Positions 18,207-27,355 of a stretch of 64,000 nucleotides of DNA are shown here, in pieces. This DNA comes from Pseudomonas fluorescens Q2-87 (GTDB lineage: Bacteria; Pseudomonadota; Gammaproteobacteria; Pseudomonadales; Pseudomonadaceae). A program made the translations under genes and the position numbers. Every line of letters begins with the position of its first letter. Within the stretch, counting starts at the first letter, position 1. Where the stretch lies: assembly GCF_000281895.1 (NCBI RefSeq), contig NZ_CM001558.1, positions 4,530,556 to 4,594,555 on the forward strand, written 5' to 3'. Below the pieces are notes generated by a model. It was not told where the DNA came from. It did not search any database and saw nothing but the letters and a program-made list of their open reading frames with translations.

Positions 18207-19589
18207 TCAAGCTTGATTCAGGTACCAGCGCCAGTCCTGCTCCCCCACCTCGCCCATGAATTGCCGGTACTCGGCGCCCTTGACCGCCAGGTAAACGTCC
18301 AGAAACGCTGTGCCAAAGGCTTCCCGCGCCCAGCTCGAAGCTTCAAGGGCGCGCAAGGTGGTGAGCCAGTCGGTCGGCAGCAATTCGGTTGCCTGGGCAT
18401 AACCGTTGCCTTCAACCGGCGAGCCGGGATCGCATTGCTCGCGGATACCGCGATGGATGCCGGCCAATATCGCCGCCGCCGCCAGGTACGGGTTGGCATC
18501 TGCGCCGCAAATACGATGTTCGATGTGCCGCGACGAGGCCGGGCCGCCGGGCACCCTCAGGCTGACCGTGCGGTTGTCTACGCCCCAGGTCGCAGCCAGC
18601 GGTGCGTAGCTGTTGCTCTGGAACCTGCGGTAGGAGTTGGCGTTAGGGCAGAACAGCAGCAGCGAATCGAGCAGGGTGTCGAGCATGCCGCCCACCGCGT
18701 GACGCAGCAGCGGCGTGCCGTCGGCGGCTTCGCTGGCAAACAGGTTGTTGCCGTCCCGGTCCGCCAGGCTGACGTGCATGTGCATGCCGGAACCCGCCAA
18801 GTGATCGAATGGCTTGGCCATGAAACATGCCACCATGCCGTGCTTGTGCGCCACGCCCTTGACCAGCCGCTTGTAGCGCACCGCTTCGTCCATGGCTTGC
18901 AAGGCATCGGGGCGGTGCTGCAGCGTGATTTCCACCTGTCCGGGCGCGTATTCGGAAATCGCTGTGCGTGCCGGAATGCCTTGCAACCTGCACGCGGCAT
19001 ACAGGTCTGCCAGAAACGGCTCGATCTGTTCCAGTTCGCGCAAACCGTAGACCTGGGTGGCGCGCGGTCGGCCGCCGTCGGCGTCCCGCGCCGGTTGCGG
19101 CCGGCCCTGGCTGTCGCGCTGGGCGTCCAGCAGGTAGAACTCCAGCTCTGCGGCCATCACCGGGTAATAACCGTCGGCCTGCAAGGCCTCGATCACCCGC
19201 CCAAGCAGATAACGTGGATCGGCAACCGTCGCGGGCATCCCTTCCTGGGGGTGCATGGCGACCTGCACGGCGGCTGTCGGGATGAGCCGCCACGGCATGC
19301 GTTGCAAGCTACCGGCGATGGGATAGGCGCGGCAGTCGATGTCGCCGACGTCCCACACCAATCCGGAGTTTTCCACGTCATCGCCATTGAGGGTCAACCC
19401 GAGGATCGTGCTGGGCAACGGTCGGCCACTTTCGTAGACCGCCAGTAACTCGTCCCGGTGCAACAATTTGCCCCGAGGCACGCCATTGCTATCGAGGATG
19501 AACAGCTCGAACAATTCGATATCTGGGTGTTGTTCAAGGAATGCGTGGGCGTGTTGCACGGGTGCGAAAGAGAGTTGGGCAAGGCTCAT
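18207..19589 (-). CDS. glutamine synthetase family protein (gamma-glutamylpolyamine synthetase-like)
   Basis: A 460-aa cytosolic ligase with the GlnA catalytic core: AELEFYLLD (metal Glu), FMAKPFDHLAGSGMHMHVSL (the GSGMHxH motif) and ENRICGADANPYLAAAAILA-like C-terminal segments. The N-terminus FELFILDSNGVPRGKLL is typical of PuuA/Glu-polyamine ligases rather than GlnA, which is also more similar at the Tyr-adenylylation site. It most likely glutamylates an amine. No other polyamine genes are adjacent, so the substrate is open. Confidence 0.75.
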   Translation of the reverse strand: MSLAQLSFAPVQHAHAFLEQHPDIELFELFILDSNGVPRGKLLHRDELLAVYESGRPLPSTILGLTLNGDDVENSGLVWDVGDIDCRAYPIAGSLQRMPWRLIPTAAVQVAMHPQEGMPATVADPRYLLGRVIEALQADGYYPVMAAELEFYLLDAQRDSQGRPQPARDADGGRPRATQVYGLRELEQIEPFLADLYAACRLQGIPARTAISEYAPGQVEITLQHRPDALQAMDEAVRYKRLVKGVAHKHGMVACFMAKPFDHLAGSGMHMHVSLADRDGNNLFASEAADGTPLLRHAVGGMLDTLLDSLLLFCPNANSYRRFQSNSYAPLAATWGVDNRTVSLRVPGGPASSRHIEHRICGADANPYLAAAAILAGIHRGIREQCDPGSPVEGNGYAQATELLPTDWLTTLRALEASSWAREAFGTAFLDVYLAVKGAEYRQFMGEVGEQDWRWYLNQA

Positions 19590-20110
19590 GAGCAGGCTCG
19601 TATTTGCATGTCGGACGGCGACAGGGCGCCGTCAGTCTGTGTCCGTCTTCGACGGGCACCACGAAGGATCAACAGGCAATACGAAAATCCGGAGGACGGG
19701 CATGACGACAGTGCCACAGCGCCCAGAAGGCCAGTTCGGAGGGCAACGCACTGAGGGATGGGGTGCCGGCAGGCGTGAGTCTGCCGACCGGATCAATCGC
19801 GGCGAATGACGGGTGCGAGAATGTTAGAGGCCGACCGTCCATGAGTGCATCACAGGAAGTACATCGAGCAAGCGTTGCACGACACCCAGGGAGCTTAAAC
19901 CTGGATTTGACGGAGCTTGGATCGTGGCAGGCTAAACAATGGGATAAACCAAACACTCGTTGATCGAAGGTCGTGTTCCCTACATTATCTGTCCCACTCC
20001 CGACCGTGAAATAGCCTGCATGGCATTTTCCTGGGACCATCGTTCCGTTAGGATCACCAGCCTGGTTTGCGCAAGATCCGCGCAAGGAAGCACAGCGAGA
20101 GACAGAACGG
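19590..20110. other. 521-nt intergenic region, no supported gene
   Basis: This is a divergent spacer between the glutamine-synthetase-like gene and a LysR gene. A 162-codon frame on the minus strand covers it but overlaps the LysR start, has no ribosome site and matches nothing recognisable. Promoters for both flanking genes must lie here; I could not pick a convincing -35/-10 pair or LysR box. Confidence 0.6.
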
Positions 20111-21043
20111 ATGCTGAACAGTAATTCCCTCAGAAAGCTCGATATGCAAGACCTCATGGTGTTTAGCGCCGTGTACGAGCAAAGCAGCGTCTCTGGCGTG
20201 TCCGAGGCATTGTGTGTCAGCCAGTCAACCGTCAGTTACTGCCTCAAGAAATTGCGGACCTGTTTCGAAGACGAACTGTTTATCAACACCCGCACCGGCA
20301 TGCGCCCCACCGACCGAGCCGAGGGCATGTACGACCATGTGCGGGCCATTTTGCAAAGTATCAATTTGTGCCATGCCGGCGCGCCAACGTTCGACCCGAC
20401 GGGGCAAGCCGTCACGTTCAATATCTGCGCACCGGAGTATTTCGAACACCTGATCCTGCCGCACCTGCTGCGGGGCTTCGATTACGCCGATTTGCCGGTG
20501 ATAGTCAACGTGCACAAGCTACAGGCCGACATACCCGCCCAGGAACTGCGCGACGGCAGTCTGGACTTGGTGATCTGCTTCGGTCCGAACTTCCACAGCA
20601 ATCATGCCGACTTCAAATCCCGGCAACTGCTGGAGGAAGACCTGGTCTGCGTCGTGGATAAACAGGCGACGCCGCTGGAACCGCAACTGAGCCTTCAGTC
20701 CTTCGTCCAGCGCCGCCACGTTTTCCCGACGCCCTGGGCCTCCGCCACCAACATGGTGGACGGCTGGCTGTCGCAACAGGCACAACAGCGGCAGATCGCC
20801 GCTCGCGCCAACAGCTACAGCGCCGCATTGAAATTGATCACCGGTACCGACTTCATCCTGACCCTGCCCCGTCGCATCCAGAAACTGCTGGCCAGCGAGG
20901 CAACCTTCAATCATCACGAAGCGCCCAGAGGCCTGCCCGGTTTCACCTTGAACATGCAGTGGAGCCAGGCCGCTGACCAGGACAGCGCCAACACCTGGCT
21001 GCGCGAGCAGATCATCAAGGCCTGCGTCGCACGCGACGCTTGA
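20111..21043 (+). CDS. LysR family transcriptional regulator
   Basis: A 310-aa regulator. The winged helix at residues ~14-72 includes VSGVSEALCVSQSTVSYCLKKL, the recognition helix region, and FEDELFINTRTGMRPTDRA, the wing. A periplasmic-binding-type effector domain follows from ~100. It is of the NodD/LinR-like branch, judging from the MQDLMVFSAVYEQSSV start. It ends 3 nt from the convergent isomerase gene. Target genes are unknown; the divergent glutamine-synthetase-like gene is a candidate (inference). Confidence 0.85.
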   Translation: MLNSNSLRKLDMQDLMVFSAVYEQSSVSGVSEALCVSQSTVSYCLKKLRTCFEDELFINTRTGMRPTDRAEGMYDHVRAILQSINLCHAGAPTFDPTGQAVTFNICAPEYFEHLILPHLLRGFDYADLPVIVNVHKLQADIPAQELRDGSLDLVICFGPNFHSNHADFKSRQLLEEDLVCVVDKQATPLEPQLSLQSFVQRRHVFPTPWASATNMVDGWLSQQAQQRQIAARANSYSAALKLITGTDFILTLPRRIQKLLASEATFNHHEAPRGLPGFTLNMQWSQAADQDSANTWLREQIIKACVARDA

Positions 21044-21046
21044 TCG

Positions 21047-21412
21047 TCAATTGCCGATCAAGGCCTTGGCATAAGGGCCGCGATCGATGTCGAGGATTTC
21101 CACGCACAACTGCACCGAAACATCGGCCGGCCATGGGCCGAGTTCCTGGACAACGGCCAGCAGGCTGTCGGCCAGTTGCTTCTTGATTTCCGGCGAGCGG
21201 CCGCTCAGCAAGGCCAGCTTCACGTGCACGAAACCCCGTTCCCCCATGCCCGTGCCTACCCGGAAAGTCTCGAGTTTCACGGCCCGGCTCTTGATATCGG
21301 ACTCGGCGGCGAACTGACCGGACGCCACCAGCGCGTTGTTCAGGCGCAACAGTGCGACATCGGCTTTCAACCCGGCCAGATTAGCGGTGTACTCCATGTG
21401 CAGGTGAGGCAT
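21047..21412 (-). CDS. 5-carboxymethyl-2-hydroxymuconate delta-isomerase-like protein
   Basis: A 121-aa member of the tautomerase superfamily (CHMI/HpaF type). Pro2, exposed after Met removal, is the expected catalytic base (MPHLHMEYTANL), and the ERGFVHVKLALLSGRS strand-helix segment is typical. In homoprotocatechuate breakdown this enzyme isomerises CHM. No other hpa gene is in the window, so it is an isolated copy. It lies between two LysR genes. It may serve another keto-enol substrate. Confidence 0.78.
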   Translation of the reverse strand: MPHLHMEYTANLAGLKADVALLRLNNALVASGQFAAESDIKSRAVKLETFRVGTGMGERGFVHVKLALLSGRSPEIKKQLADSLLAVVQELGPWPADVSVQLCVEILDIDRGPYAKALIGN

Positions 21413-21515
21413 GTGTTCGACTCCTTTTCGAAAATATGACGATGTGGTTTCAGCCGCACAACCTTACCTCGACTCGCTTCGTTGAGGCAGGATTTTGTTT
21501 CGTCGTTTCACGCTT

Positions 21516-22439
21516 TCATGGTTGTGCCGAGACGACGCGCTCGCCCATGAAAGCCTCCAGCCGGGAGCGTAACCAGCGTTCGGCCGGATCACTGTCGACA
21601 TGGCTCAGCCAGACCATGGACAAGTCCAGCGCCGGGGTCGTGAAGGGAAAGGGTTCGCTGAACAGTTGCCCCGAAGCGGCCATGGCGGCTGCGGTGTAGT
21701 CCGGCAAACTGGCGATCAGATCAGTGCCGGCCAGCAACGCCGGCAATGCGCTGTATTGCGGAACCGAGAGCACCACTTGGCGCGTGCGACCGATTTCGGC
21801 CAGCCATTCGTCAGCAAAACCGGCTACGTTGGCGGTGTGGGACACCAGCACATGAGGCCGCGAGCAGTACTCATCCAGGGTCAGCGGCGTATCCGACGCA
21901 TCGGCGCGCAGTACGCGGGGCTGGATGTGTCGCAACAATTTGCGCTTGGCATTGGCCGGCAGCCCGCGCGTCTGGCTGATGCCCACGGTGATGTCGCCCG
22001 ATGCCAGCAAATCGGGGATACGCCAGTAGTCGACGTGCTGGACCACAAACACGATGTTCGGCGCTTCTTGCCGCAGGCTGCCCAATAGCGGCGGCAACAG
22101 GCCGAACTCGACGTCATCGGACAGGCCAATGCGAAACGTCATGGTGCTGCTGGCAGGCTCGAAATCGTGCGTCAGGCTCAAGGCCACCGACAGCGAATCC
22201 AGTGCCGGCGAAAGATGCCGGATAATTTCCTCGGCCCGGGCCGTCGGCTCCATGCGGTGACCGACGCGAATGAACAGCGGATCATTGAACATCTTGCGCA
22301 AGCGATTGAGAGCAGAGCTGATGGTTGGCTGGCCCAGGAACAGTTTTTCCGCCACCCGCGTCACGTTGCGCTCAAGCATCAGCGTTTCGAAAACCACCAT
22401 CAGGTTGATGTCGGCCTTGCGCAATTCGTTGCGATTCAT
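21516..22439 (-). CDS. LysR family transcriptional regulator
   Basis: A 307-aa regulator with N-terminal HTH (DINLMVVFETLMLERNVTRV, then LFLGQPTISSALNRLRKMF and LFIRVGHRMEPTARA) and a C-terminal effector domain. It is distinct from the LysR gene 1 kb away although both belong to the NodD-like group. The isomerase gene lies downstream on the same strand (103 nt) and may be co-transcribed. Effector unknown. Confidence 0.85.
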   Translation of the reverse strand: MNRNELRKADINLMVVFETLMLERNVTRVAEKLFLGQPTISSALNRLRKMFNDPLFIRVGHRMEPTARAEEIIRHLSPALDSLSVALSLTHDFEPASSTMTFRIGLSDDVEFGLLPPLLGSLRQEAPNIVFVVQHVDYWRIPDLLASGDITVGISQTRGLPANAKRKLLRHIQPRVLRADASDTPLTLDEYCSRPHVLVSHTANVAGFADEWLAEIGRTRQVVLSVPQYSALPALLAGTDLIASLPDYTAAAMAASGQLFSEPFPFTTPALDLSMVWLSHVDSDPAERWLRSRLEAFMGERVVSAQP

Positions 22440-22511
22440 CCCCTGCCCCCGATTCCTTGACCCAATGCAGTGTAGGAAGGCCGGGGGCTGCGCGTCTATG
22501 CGCCGAAAGCC

Positions 22512-24596
22512 TCACTTCACCGTCATGGACTTCAATCCCAAGGCCATGATGCGTTCATCCATACCCAGGCCTAGGGCCTTGGGACTGATTGCATCGGGCA
22601 AACGAAAATGCACGCGCACCTGCCCATTCACGCCAATCGTTTCGCGAATGGCCGGCGTCAGGGGCAGTTCCAGGGTGTTGTCCTGCATACGTGTGAACTG
22701 CGTCGACAACGCCGCAACGCCGTTGATCGAAACCTCGACTCGCTGGCGCGTGTGCTGCGGCTGCACGAACGCCGCCGCCTCGATGCTAATGACCCTGGCC
22801 TCTGGCGGCACCCGCAAGACCATCTCAGCCTCGCTCCCCTGGGACCACACGCCCCACTCCTCGACGCGGCCCCAACCGCCGACCAGCATCCCATGGCTAC
22901 GACTGAAAACCTGGCGCTCGCCGAGCTTCACTTGCACATCAAGCGTTTCGTCGGCGAACGGCGGGCACTGGGTGCACGTTTTCCAGCCCGGCGCCAGGAC
23001 CACGAGGCCGTCGATGCGGGTCAGCAGATCGGTCTGGCGATTGACGGTTTGCGCCGCCAGCAGCGTGGCGCGACTGTCGAGAATGTACAGCGAATCCGCG
23101 TCATATCGGCCCGTGGCAAGCATCTGGTCGGCATGTCGCTGCGCTTGCTCGATCGCCCGATCGCCCATGCGCCCCAGGTAGACCCCATCGGTCTCCAGGC
23201 CATAGGTCAAGGCGTATTGGCTGCTCAACATCCAACTGTCCGGCTGGTTCTGCGGCATCAACGTCCGGACTTTTGAATAGTGACCGGCGGCGCTGGCCCA
23301 GAAAGGATCAACCAGCGAGGTCGGCCAACTCGAGGCGGACGCGATCATCCGACTCTTGCGCAGGCCGGCCCATCCAGCGTGGGTATCCAGGATCTGCACC
23401 ACCACGGCAATCGCCAGCAGACACACCGCGGCCCGCGGTTTGTTGCCGCGGATCACCAGGAAAATCACGGCAAACACGATGGCATAGAACACCGGCCAGA
23501 ACATCCGACCGGCTGCGCGAAACACATTCGCCGCCTTTTCAAGAATGTCTGGCAGCCAATAATGCACACTCACCATGCCGATACCGAGGGTATTGGTCAG
23601 GGAAAAAAGCGTCAGCCCGATCAATGCCCACAGCAATAACCGCCTATGGCGCACCGCGCGGACAAGACCGGTACTGCCTTGCAGCAGCGCCACACCGGCG
23701 CAGATCGCCAACATCAAGACGCCCAGCCCCAGATAGTTGAACCCCTCGTAGTCGCCCGGGCCCTGAGGCATGTCTCGCAACGTGTGCGACCAGCCACTGG
23801 GGTTGATCAGCGACATGACGTTCAGGCGATACAATCCATAGCCGCCCGCCACCGTCCCGCCGCCAACACTGAAATAACCCGCCTGCCAGCAGCAGAACGC
23901 GACGAGTAGGAACAGTCCCGCCAGTTCAATCAACGCATCGCCTCGGGACATCCGACGCCTGACGACCTGAGTGGCGAGGTCAGCCAGCCAGATCAACGCC
24001 ACCATGGCCAACAGGTATGCGTGCACCAGCGCCGTCGCAGCCAGCAGCGCGCCCCAGGCCAGCCGGCGCCTGTGCAAGTCGGGCCGCAGCGCCAGGTACA
24101 GGGCGGCCAGGATCAGGAAGTGCCCGGACAGGGACAGATGCCCGCCCATGCGCAGGAACATCGGAGGCGAAAACACGAACAAGCCCGCGCCCAACAGCCT
24201 GATCCACACCGACGGCGTCAGCAGGCCAACCAGTTTCCAGGCGAACCATGCTTGCAAGATGAAACAGGTCAGCAGCCACAGGCCAAAATACTGGAATGTC
24301 TCGGGAAGCCAGGCGCTGAAGGGCTTGAACAGCAATGCCAGCAGCGGATTGGAATCGGAAAAAATGATGCCGTTGCCCAGTTCCAGGCCATAGGAAGGGT
24401 TCATTCCCAATGGAAAGGTCCAGGGCGAATGACGGAAGAACGCCCAGCCCATGTAGTGGGTCGCCGCGTCGCCCTCCCCCAACCAGGCAATGTTCGTCGG
24501 GTCCAGCACCCGGGGGCCTATCACCAATAAAAAGGCCAACACACCCAACAGCACGGGCAGCGAGGAAATCAGGTAGTGCTTGCCACGAACGATCAT
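22512..24596 (-). CDS. large multi-spanning membrane protein (DUF6311, probable GT-C glycosyltransferase)
   Basis: A 694-aa protein with ~11 predicted membrane helices across residues 10-400 and a ~270-residue periplasmic C-terminal part. An acidic motif, WLGEGDAATHYMGWAFF, lies in the first large loop, where GT-C enzymes place a catalytic Asp. This layout fits polyprenyl-phosphate-sugar-dependent transferases that decorate surface glycans. It starts as ATGA overlapping the GtrA stop, so it is the last gene of the GT2-methyltransferase-GtrA-DUF6311 operon. The transferase role is inferred from topology and context. Confidence 0.68.
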   Translation of the reverse strand: MIVRGKHYLISSLPVLLGVLAFLLVIGPRVLDPTNIAWLGEGDAATHYMGWAFFRHSPWTFPLGMNPSYGLELGNGIIFSDSNPLLALLFKPFSAWLPETFQYFGLWLLTCFILQAWFAWKLVGLLTPSVWIRLLGAGLFVFSPPMFLRMGGHLSLSGHFLILAALYLALRPDLHRRRLAWGALLAATALVHAYLLAMVALIWLADLATQVVRRRMSRGDALIELAGLFLLVAFCCWQAGYFSVGGGTVAGGYGLYRLNVMSLINPSGWSHTLRDMPQGPGDYEGFNYLGLGVLMLAICAGVALLQGSTGLVRAVRHRRLLLWALIGLTLFSLTNTLGIGMVSVHYWLPDILEKAANVFRAAGRMFWPVFYAIVFAVIFLVIRGNKPRAAVCLLAIAVVVQILDTHAGWAGLRKSRMIASASSWPTSLVDPFWASAAGHYSKVRTLMPQNQPDSWMLSSQYALTYGLETDGVYLGRMGDRAIEQAQRHADQMLATGRYDADSLYILDSRATLLAAQTVNRQTDLLTRIDGLVVLAPGWKTCTQCPPFADETLDVQVKLGERQVFSRSHGMLVGGWGRVEEWGVWSQGSEAEMVLRVPPEARVISIEAAAFVQPQHTRQRVEVSINGVAALSTQFTRMQDNTLELPLTPAIRETIGVNGQVRVHFRLPDAISPKALGLGMDERIMALGLKSMTVK

Positions 24597-24976
24597 CGAT
24601 ACGTCCAGAAATTATGCAGAATGAAGGTGAACACCGGAATGATCAGCGCGACGGCTGCAATGCCGGCCAGGTAACCCAGGCCGGCATTTTGGGCGATCCA
24701 GGCAACCAGCATCGCCAGCCAGAAACCGCCAATTGAAACCACCAGGAAACGGCCAAGGGTGCGGCCATGCAACCGTGCGGAAAAGCTCCAGAGGGTGTTG
24801 ATCAGATACGACAGCACGGTCGCTACTACGAAGGCGAAACCATTGGCCAGCGGCGGATTCGCCAGGATCAGGTGCATGAACAGCACAGCGGCCACCACGT
24901 GCACCCCGGTAACGACCAGGCCCGTCAGGGCAAAGCGCAAGGCACGTCGCAACAACGGCGATTGCGTCCAGGTCAC
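24593..24976 (-). CDS. GtrA family membrane protein (lipid-linked sugar flippase candidate)
   Basis: A 127-aa protein with four membrane helices and the C-terminal HNFWTYR motif of GtrA proteins, which are thought to flip undecaprenyl-phosphate-sugar across the inner membrane. The start is taken as GTG at 24976, which overlaps the stop of the upstream methyltransferase gene (GTGA). The frame is open further upstream, but that stretch lies entirely inside the methyltransferase gene. It overlaps the next gene by 4 nt as well, so translation is coupled along the operon. Confidence 0.82.
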   Translation of the reverse strand: MTWTQSPLLRRALRFALTGLVVTGVHVVAAVLFMHLILANPPLANGFAFVVATVLSYLINTLWSFSARLHGRTLGRFLVVSIGGFWLAMLVAWIAQNAGLGYLAGIAAVALIIPVFTFILHNFWTYR

Positions 24977-25683
24977 GGCTTCTGCGCCAGGCAGAACACA
25001 GTCAGGCCGGCGATACGGTTGGCGCCCATGAACGGACGTTCCAGGCTGCACAATGACTTCAGCACGCCATTGACCAACGGAGAATGCCGCGACAGTTGCG
25101 ACTTGGCCGGCACCTCGGAACGGGCGCGCGGCAACAGGCGCAGGGCGGCGGCAATGGGGAATACCAGGCCGAAATAATATGCACCTTGTTGCACCTGCAA
25201 ACCGGCCTGCGCCACGACGCGCTCCAGTTGCCCAAGGGTATAGCGGCGCTTGTGCTCGAGAAAATCATCGTGGCCGCTCCAGAGAAACTGGAACGCCGGC
25301 ACCGTGATCAGGAAGCGACTGCCGGACGGCACCTTGTCGACATACATCTTGAGCAGTCCCAAGTCATCATCCACGTGTTCAAGCACATCCATCAGCAACA
25401 CCAGGTCGGCGTCCAGCGCATCGATGGCCCGTCGGTAGCGGACCGGTTTGCCGGCGGTGCTGGCATCGGAGTCGGCGGGATAACTGATGTCCACGCACCA
25501 GGCCTGGGCCGTATCGGTATGGGTCAACAAATGATGGGAGAAAAAACCCGAGCCGGCGCCGACGTCCAGCAGCGTCCTGGCCGAGGTGCCCTTGAGCATG
25601 TGGAGCATGGCCCGCGCTTTCGAACGGTAATACCAATGCCGGTCGATATCAGGGCCCAGGATGTCGGTTTCCTTGAGATCCAT
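24973..25683 (-). CDS. class I SAM-dependent methyltransferase in glycan cassette
   Basis: A 236-aa cytosolic protein. LLDVGAGSGFFSHHLL is motif I, WCVDISYP motif II and DLVLLMDVLEHVDDDLGLL motif IV. The C-terminal part (LGQLERVVAQAGLQVQQGAYYFGL) is typical of small-molecule methyltransferases. It is sandwiched between a GT2 enzyme (2 nt away) and GtrA (4-nt overlap), so it probably methylates the sugar or lipid-linked intermediate handled by the cassette. That is inference. Confidence 0.78.
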   Translation of the reverse strand: MDLKETDILGPDIDRHWYYRSKARAMLHMLKGTSARTLLDVGAGSGFFSHHLLTHTDTAQAWCVDISYPADSDASTAGKPVRYRRAIDALDADLVLLMDVLEHVDDDLGLLKMYVDKVPSGSRFLITVPAFQFLWSGHDDFLEHKRRYTLGQLERVVAQAGLQVQQGAYYFGLVFPIAAALRLLPRARSEVPAKSQLSRHSPLVNGVLKSLCSLERPFMGANRIAGLTVFCLAQKP

Positions 25684-25685
25684 GG

Positions 25686-26690
25686 TCAGTCCTTGGCGTC
25701 ATAGACGCGCCGCACCAGGAAAACCGGCCGACGCTTGGATTCGATATAGGTACGGCCCAGGTATTCACCCAGCACGCCGATGCCGATCAGTTGCAAACCG
25801 CCCAGGAACGTGACCGCCACCATCAGCGAGGCATAACCCGGCAGGTCGACCCCGGAAATCAAGGTGCGCAGCACGATGAAGATGGCGAATGCAAAGGACA
25901 CCAGCGAAACGCAAAGCCCCAGGTACGTCCAGATACGCAGCGGTTCGGTGCTGAAGCTGGTGATGCCTTCGAGGGCGAAATTCCATAGGCGCCAGCCGTT
26001 GAACTTGCTTTCGCCGGCCGCGCGCTCGGGCCTGACGTAATCCACATGGGTGGTTCGAAAACCCACCCAGGCAAACAGCCCCTTCATGAAGCGCCGGGAC
26101 TCGGGCAGCGTTTGCAAGGCCTCGATCACGCAGCGATCCATCAAGCGAAAATCGCCGACGTTTTCTGGCAGCTTGTGGTCGGCGATTCGATTGTGCAGAC
26201 GGTAGAAGCCGTTGGCCGAAACTTGTTTGGCCCAGGAGTCGGAGTCGCGGTTGATTCGGTGTCCCAGCACCACTTCGGCGCCGTTGCGCCAATGAGCAAT
26301 CATTTCCAGGATCACTTCGGGCGGGTCCTGCAAATCGACATCGATCGGCACCACCGCTTGGCCGCGAGCGGCTTGCAGGCCGGCACTCAACGCCGCCTCC
26401 TTGCCGAAGTTGCGGCTCAGGTCGACGATGCGGATACGCGGGTCGGCCTTCTGCCGTTCCAGCAACAGCACCAAGGTGTCGTCAATGCTGCCGTCGTTGA
26501 CGAACACCAGCTCCAGGTCAACCAGCGACTCACGGGCGAAGACCTGGTCGATCCTGGCGATGAATAGATCGATGGACTGGACTTCGTTATAAACCGGAAT
26601 GACAAGCGAAAGCGCTAGACGCCCCTGTAGATCCGCTCCTGGATATTCAGTCACTTGATGGCTCTTTTTCTTATAGTGTTTTGGTCCCAT
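25686..26690 (-). CDS. GT2 family polyprenyl-phosphate glycosyltransferase (GtrB-like)
   Basis: A 334-aa enzyme. The N-terminal GT-A domain has LVIPVYNEVQSID, FVNDGSIDDT and the metal-binding PIDVDLQDPPE, followed by RMF-type acceptor loops. Two C-terminal membrane helices (about 240-262 and 276-300) anchor it, as in GtrB/DPM1 proteins that load a sugar onto undecaprenyl phosphate. It is the first gene of a four-gene operon; the 262-nt gap upstream should hold the promoter. The sugar is unknown. Confidence 0.87.
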   Translation of the reverse strand: MGPKHYKKKSHQVTEYPGADLQGRLALSLVIPVYNEVQSIDLFIARIDQVFARESLVDLELVFVNDGSIDDTLVLLLERQKADPRIRIVDLSRNFGKEAALSAGLQAARGQAVVPIDVDLQDPPEVILEMIAHWRNGAEVVLGHRINRDSDSWAKQVSANGFYRLHNRIADHKLPENVGDFRLMDRCVIEALQTLPESRRFMKGLFAWVGFRTTHVDYVRPERAAGESKFNGWRLWNFALEGITSFSTEPLRIWTYLGLCVSLVSFAFAIFIVLRTLISGVDLPGYASLMVAVTFLGGLQLIGIGVLGEYLGRTYIESKRRPVFLVRRVYDAKD

Positions 26691-26952
26691 CGGGCTTCCG
26701 GCCCTTGGCGTCGAAACGTATTAAGCAGGAGCGGACAAGGCAACGCAAGGATCAAACCTGAACCGCAACCCACCGGGTGCTCGCAACATGACTTTTTCCT
26801 ACAAAGGGTCGCATGACCGATCCAGGCTCACTCCCAGCAACACTTGATAACCAATGGAAACGATTTCCCCATGGCCAAAATCGTCCACTTGGCTAGGCTT
26901 GCAGCCACATGTTCCACACATGTCATGACTGAATATCGCAGGGAGCGAACCC

Positions 26953-27144
26953 ATGTATTTTGAGATCTATCGACAGACCCGAGGCACCCCGAACACTGGC
27001 AAAGGCCAATGGCGCTGGCGCCTGAGGGCCGGCAACCACGAAACGATCGCCAGTGGCGAATCCTATGTGAACAAGGCTGACTGCCTTCACGTCATCGGCC
27101 TGATCAAGAACGTCCAGGGCGAGACGCCGGTAAAAGAGATCTGA
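26953..27144 (+). CDS. YegP-like DUF1508 small protein
   Basis: A 63-aa protein. The single DUF1508 repeat reads YFEIYRQTRG...WRWRLRAGNHETIASGESYVNKADCLHVI, close to YegP-type stress proteins but with one repeat, not two. A GGGAGC ribosome site precedes the ATG. Members are small soluble proteins of unknown role, often induced in stress. Confidence 0.8.
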   Translation: MYFEIYRQTRGTPNTGKGQWRWRLRAGNHETIASGESYVNKADCLHVIGLIKNVQGETPVKEI

Positions 27145-27186
27145 ACAGCGCCGTGGGAGCTCGGCCTTGATCGAGGGTTGAATCAC

Positions 27187-27279
27187 TGTGGCGAGGGAGC
27201 TTGCTCCCGCTCGACTGCGCAGCAGGCGCGATGCTTCAGGGCCGCTTCGCAACCCAGCGGGCACAAGCGTCCTCGCCAG
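27187..27279. repeat. degraded REP-like inverted pair
   Basis: TGTGGCGAGGGAGCTTGCTC on the left and a diverged reverse form ending CCTCGCCAG on the right, with GGCCGCTTCGCAACCCAGCG between them. It looks like a mutated relative of the 2662 element. It lies upstream of the AraC gene. Confidence 0.55.
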
Positions 27280-27355
27280 AGAGATTCTGATTTTTTGCTG
27301 TGACGAAAGTTTTCAGGCAGGTAGGGTATACGAACCAAAGCAGGAGCCCGGTGCA

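Noticed and set aside
19669..20157. 162-codon minus-strand frame in the spacer before the LysR gene
   Set aside because: It overlaps the LysR start, has no ribosome site, and its composition (scattered Cys, Ser, Pro) does not look like a real protein.
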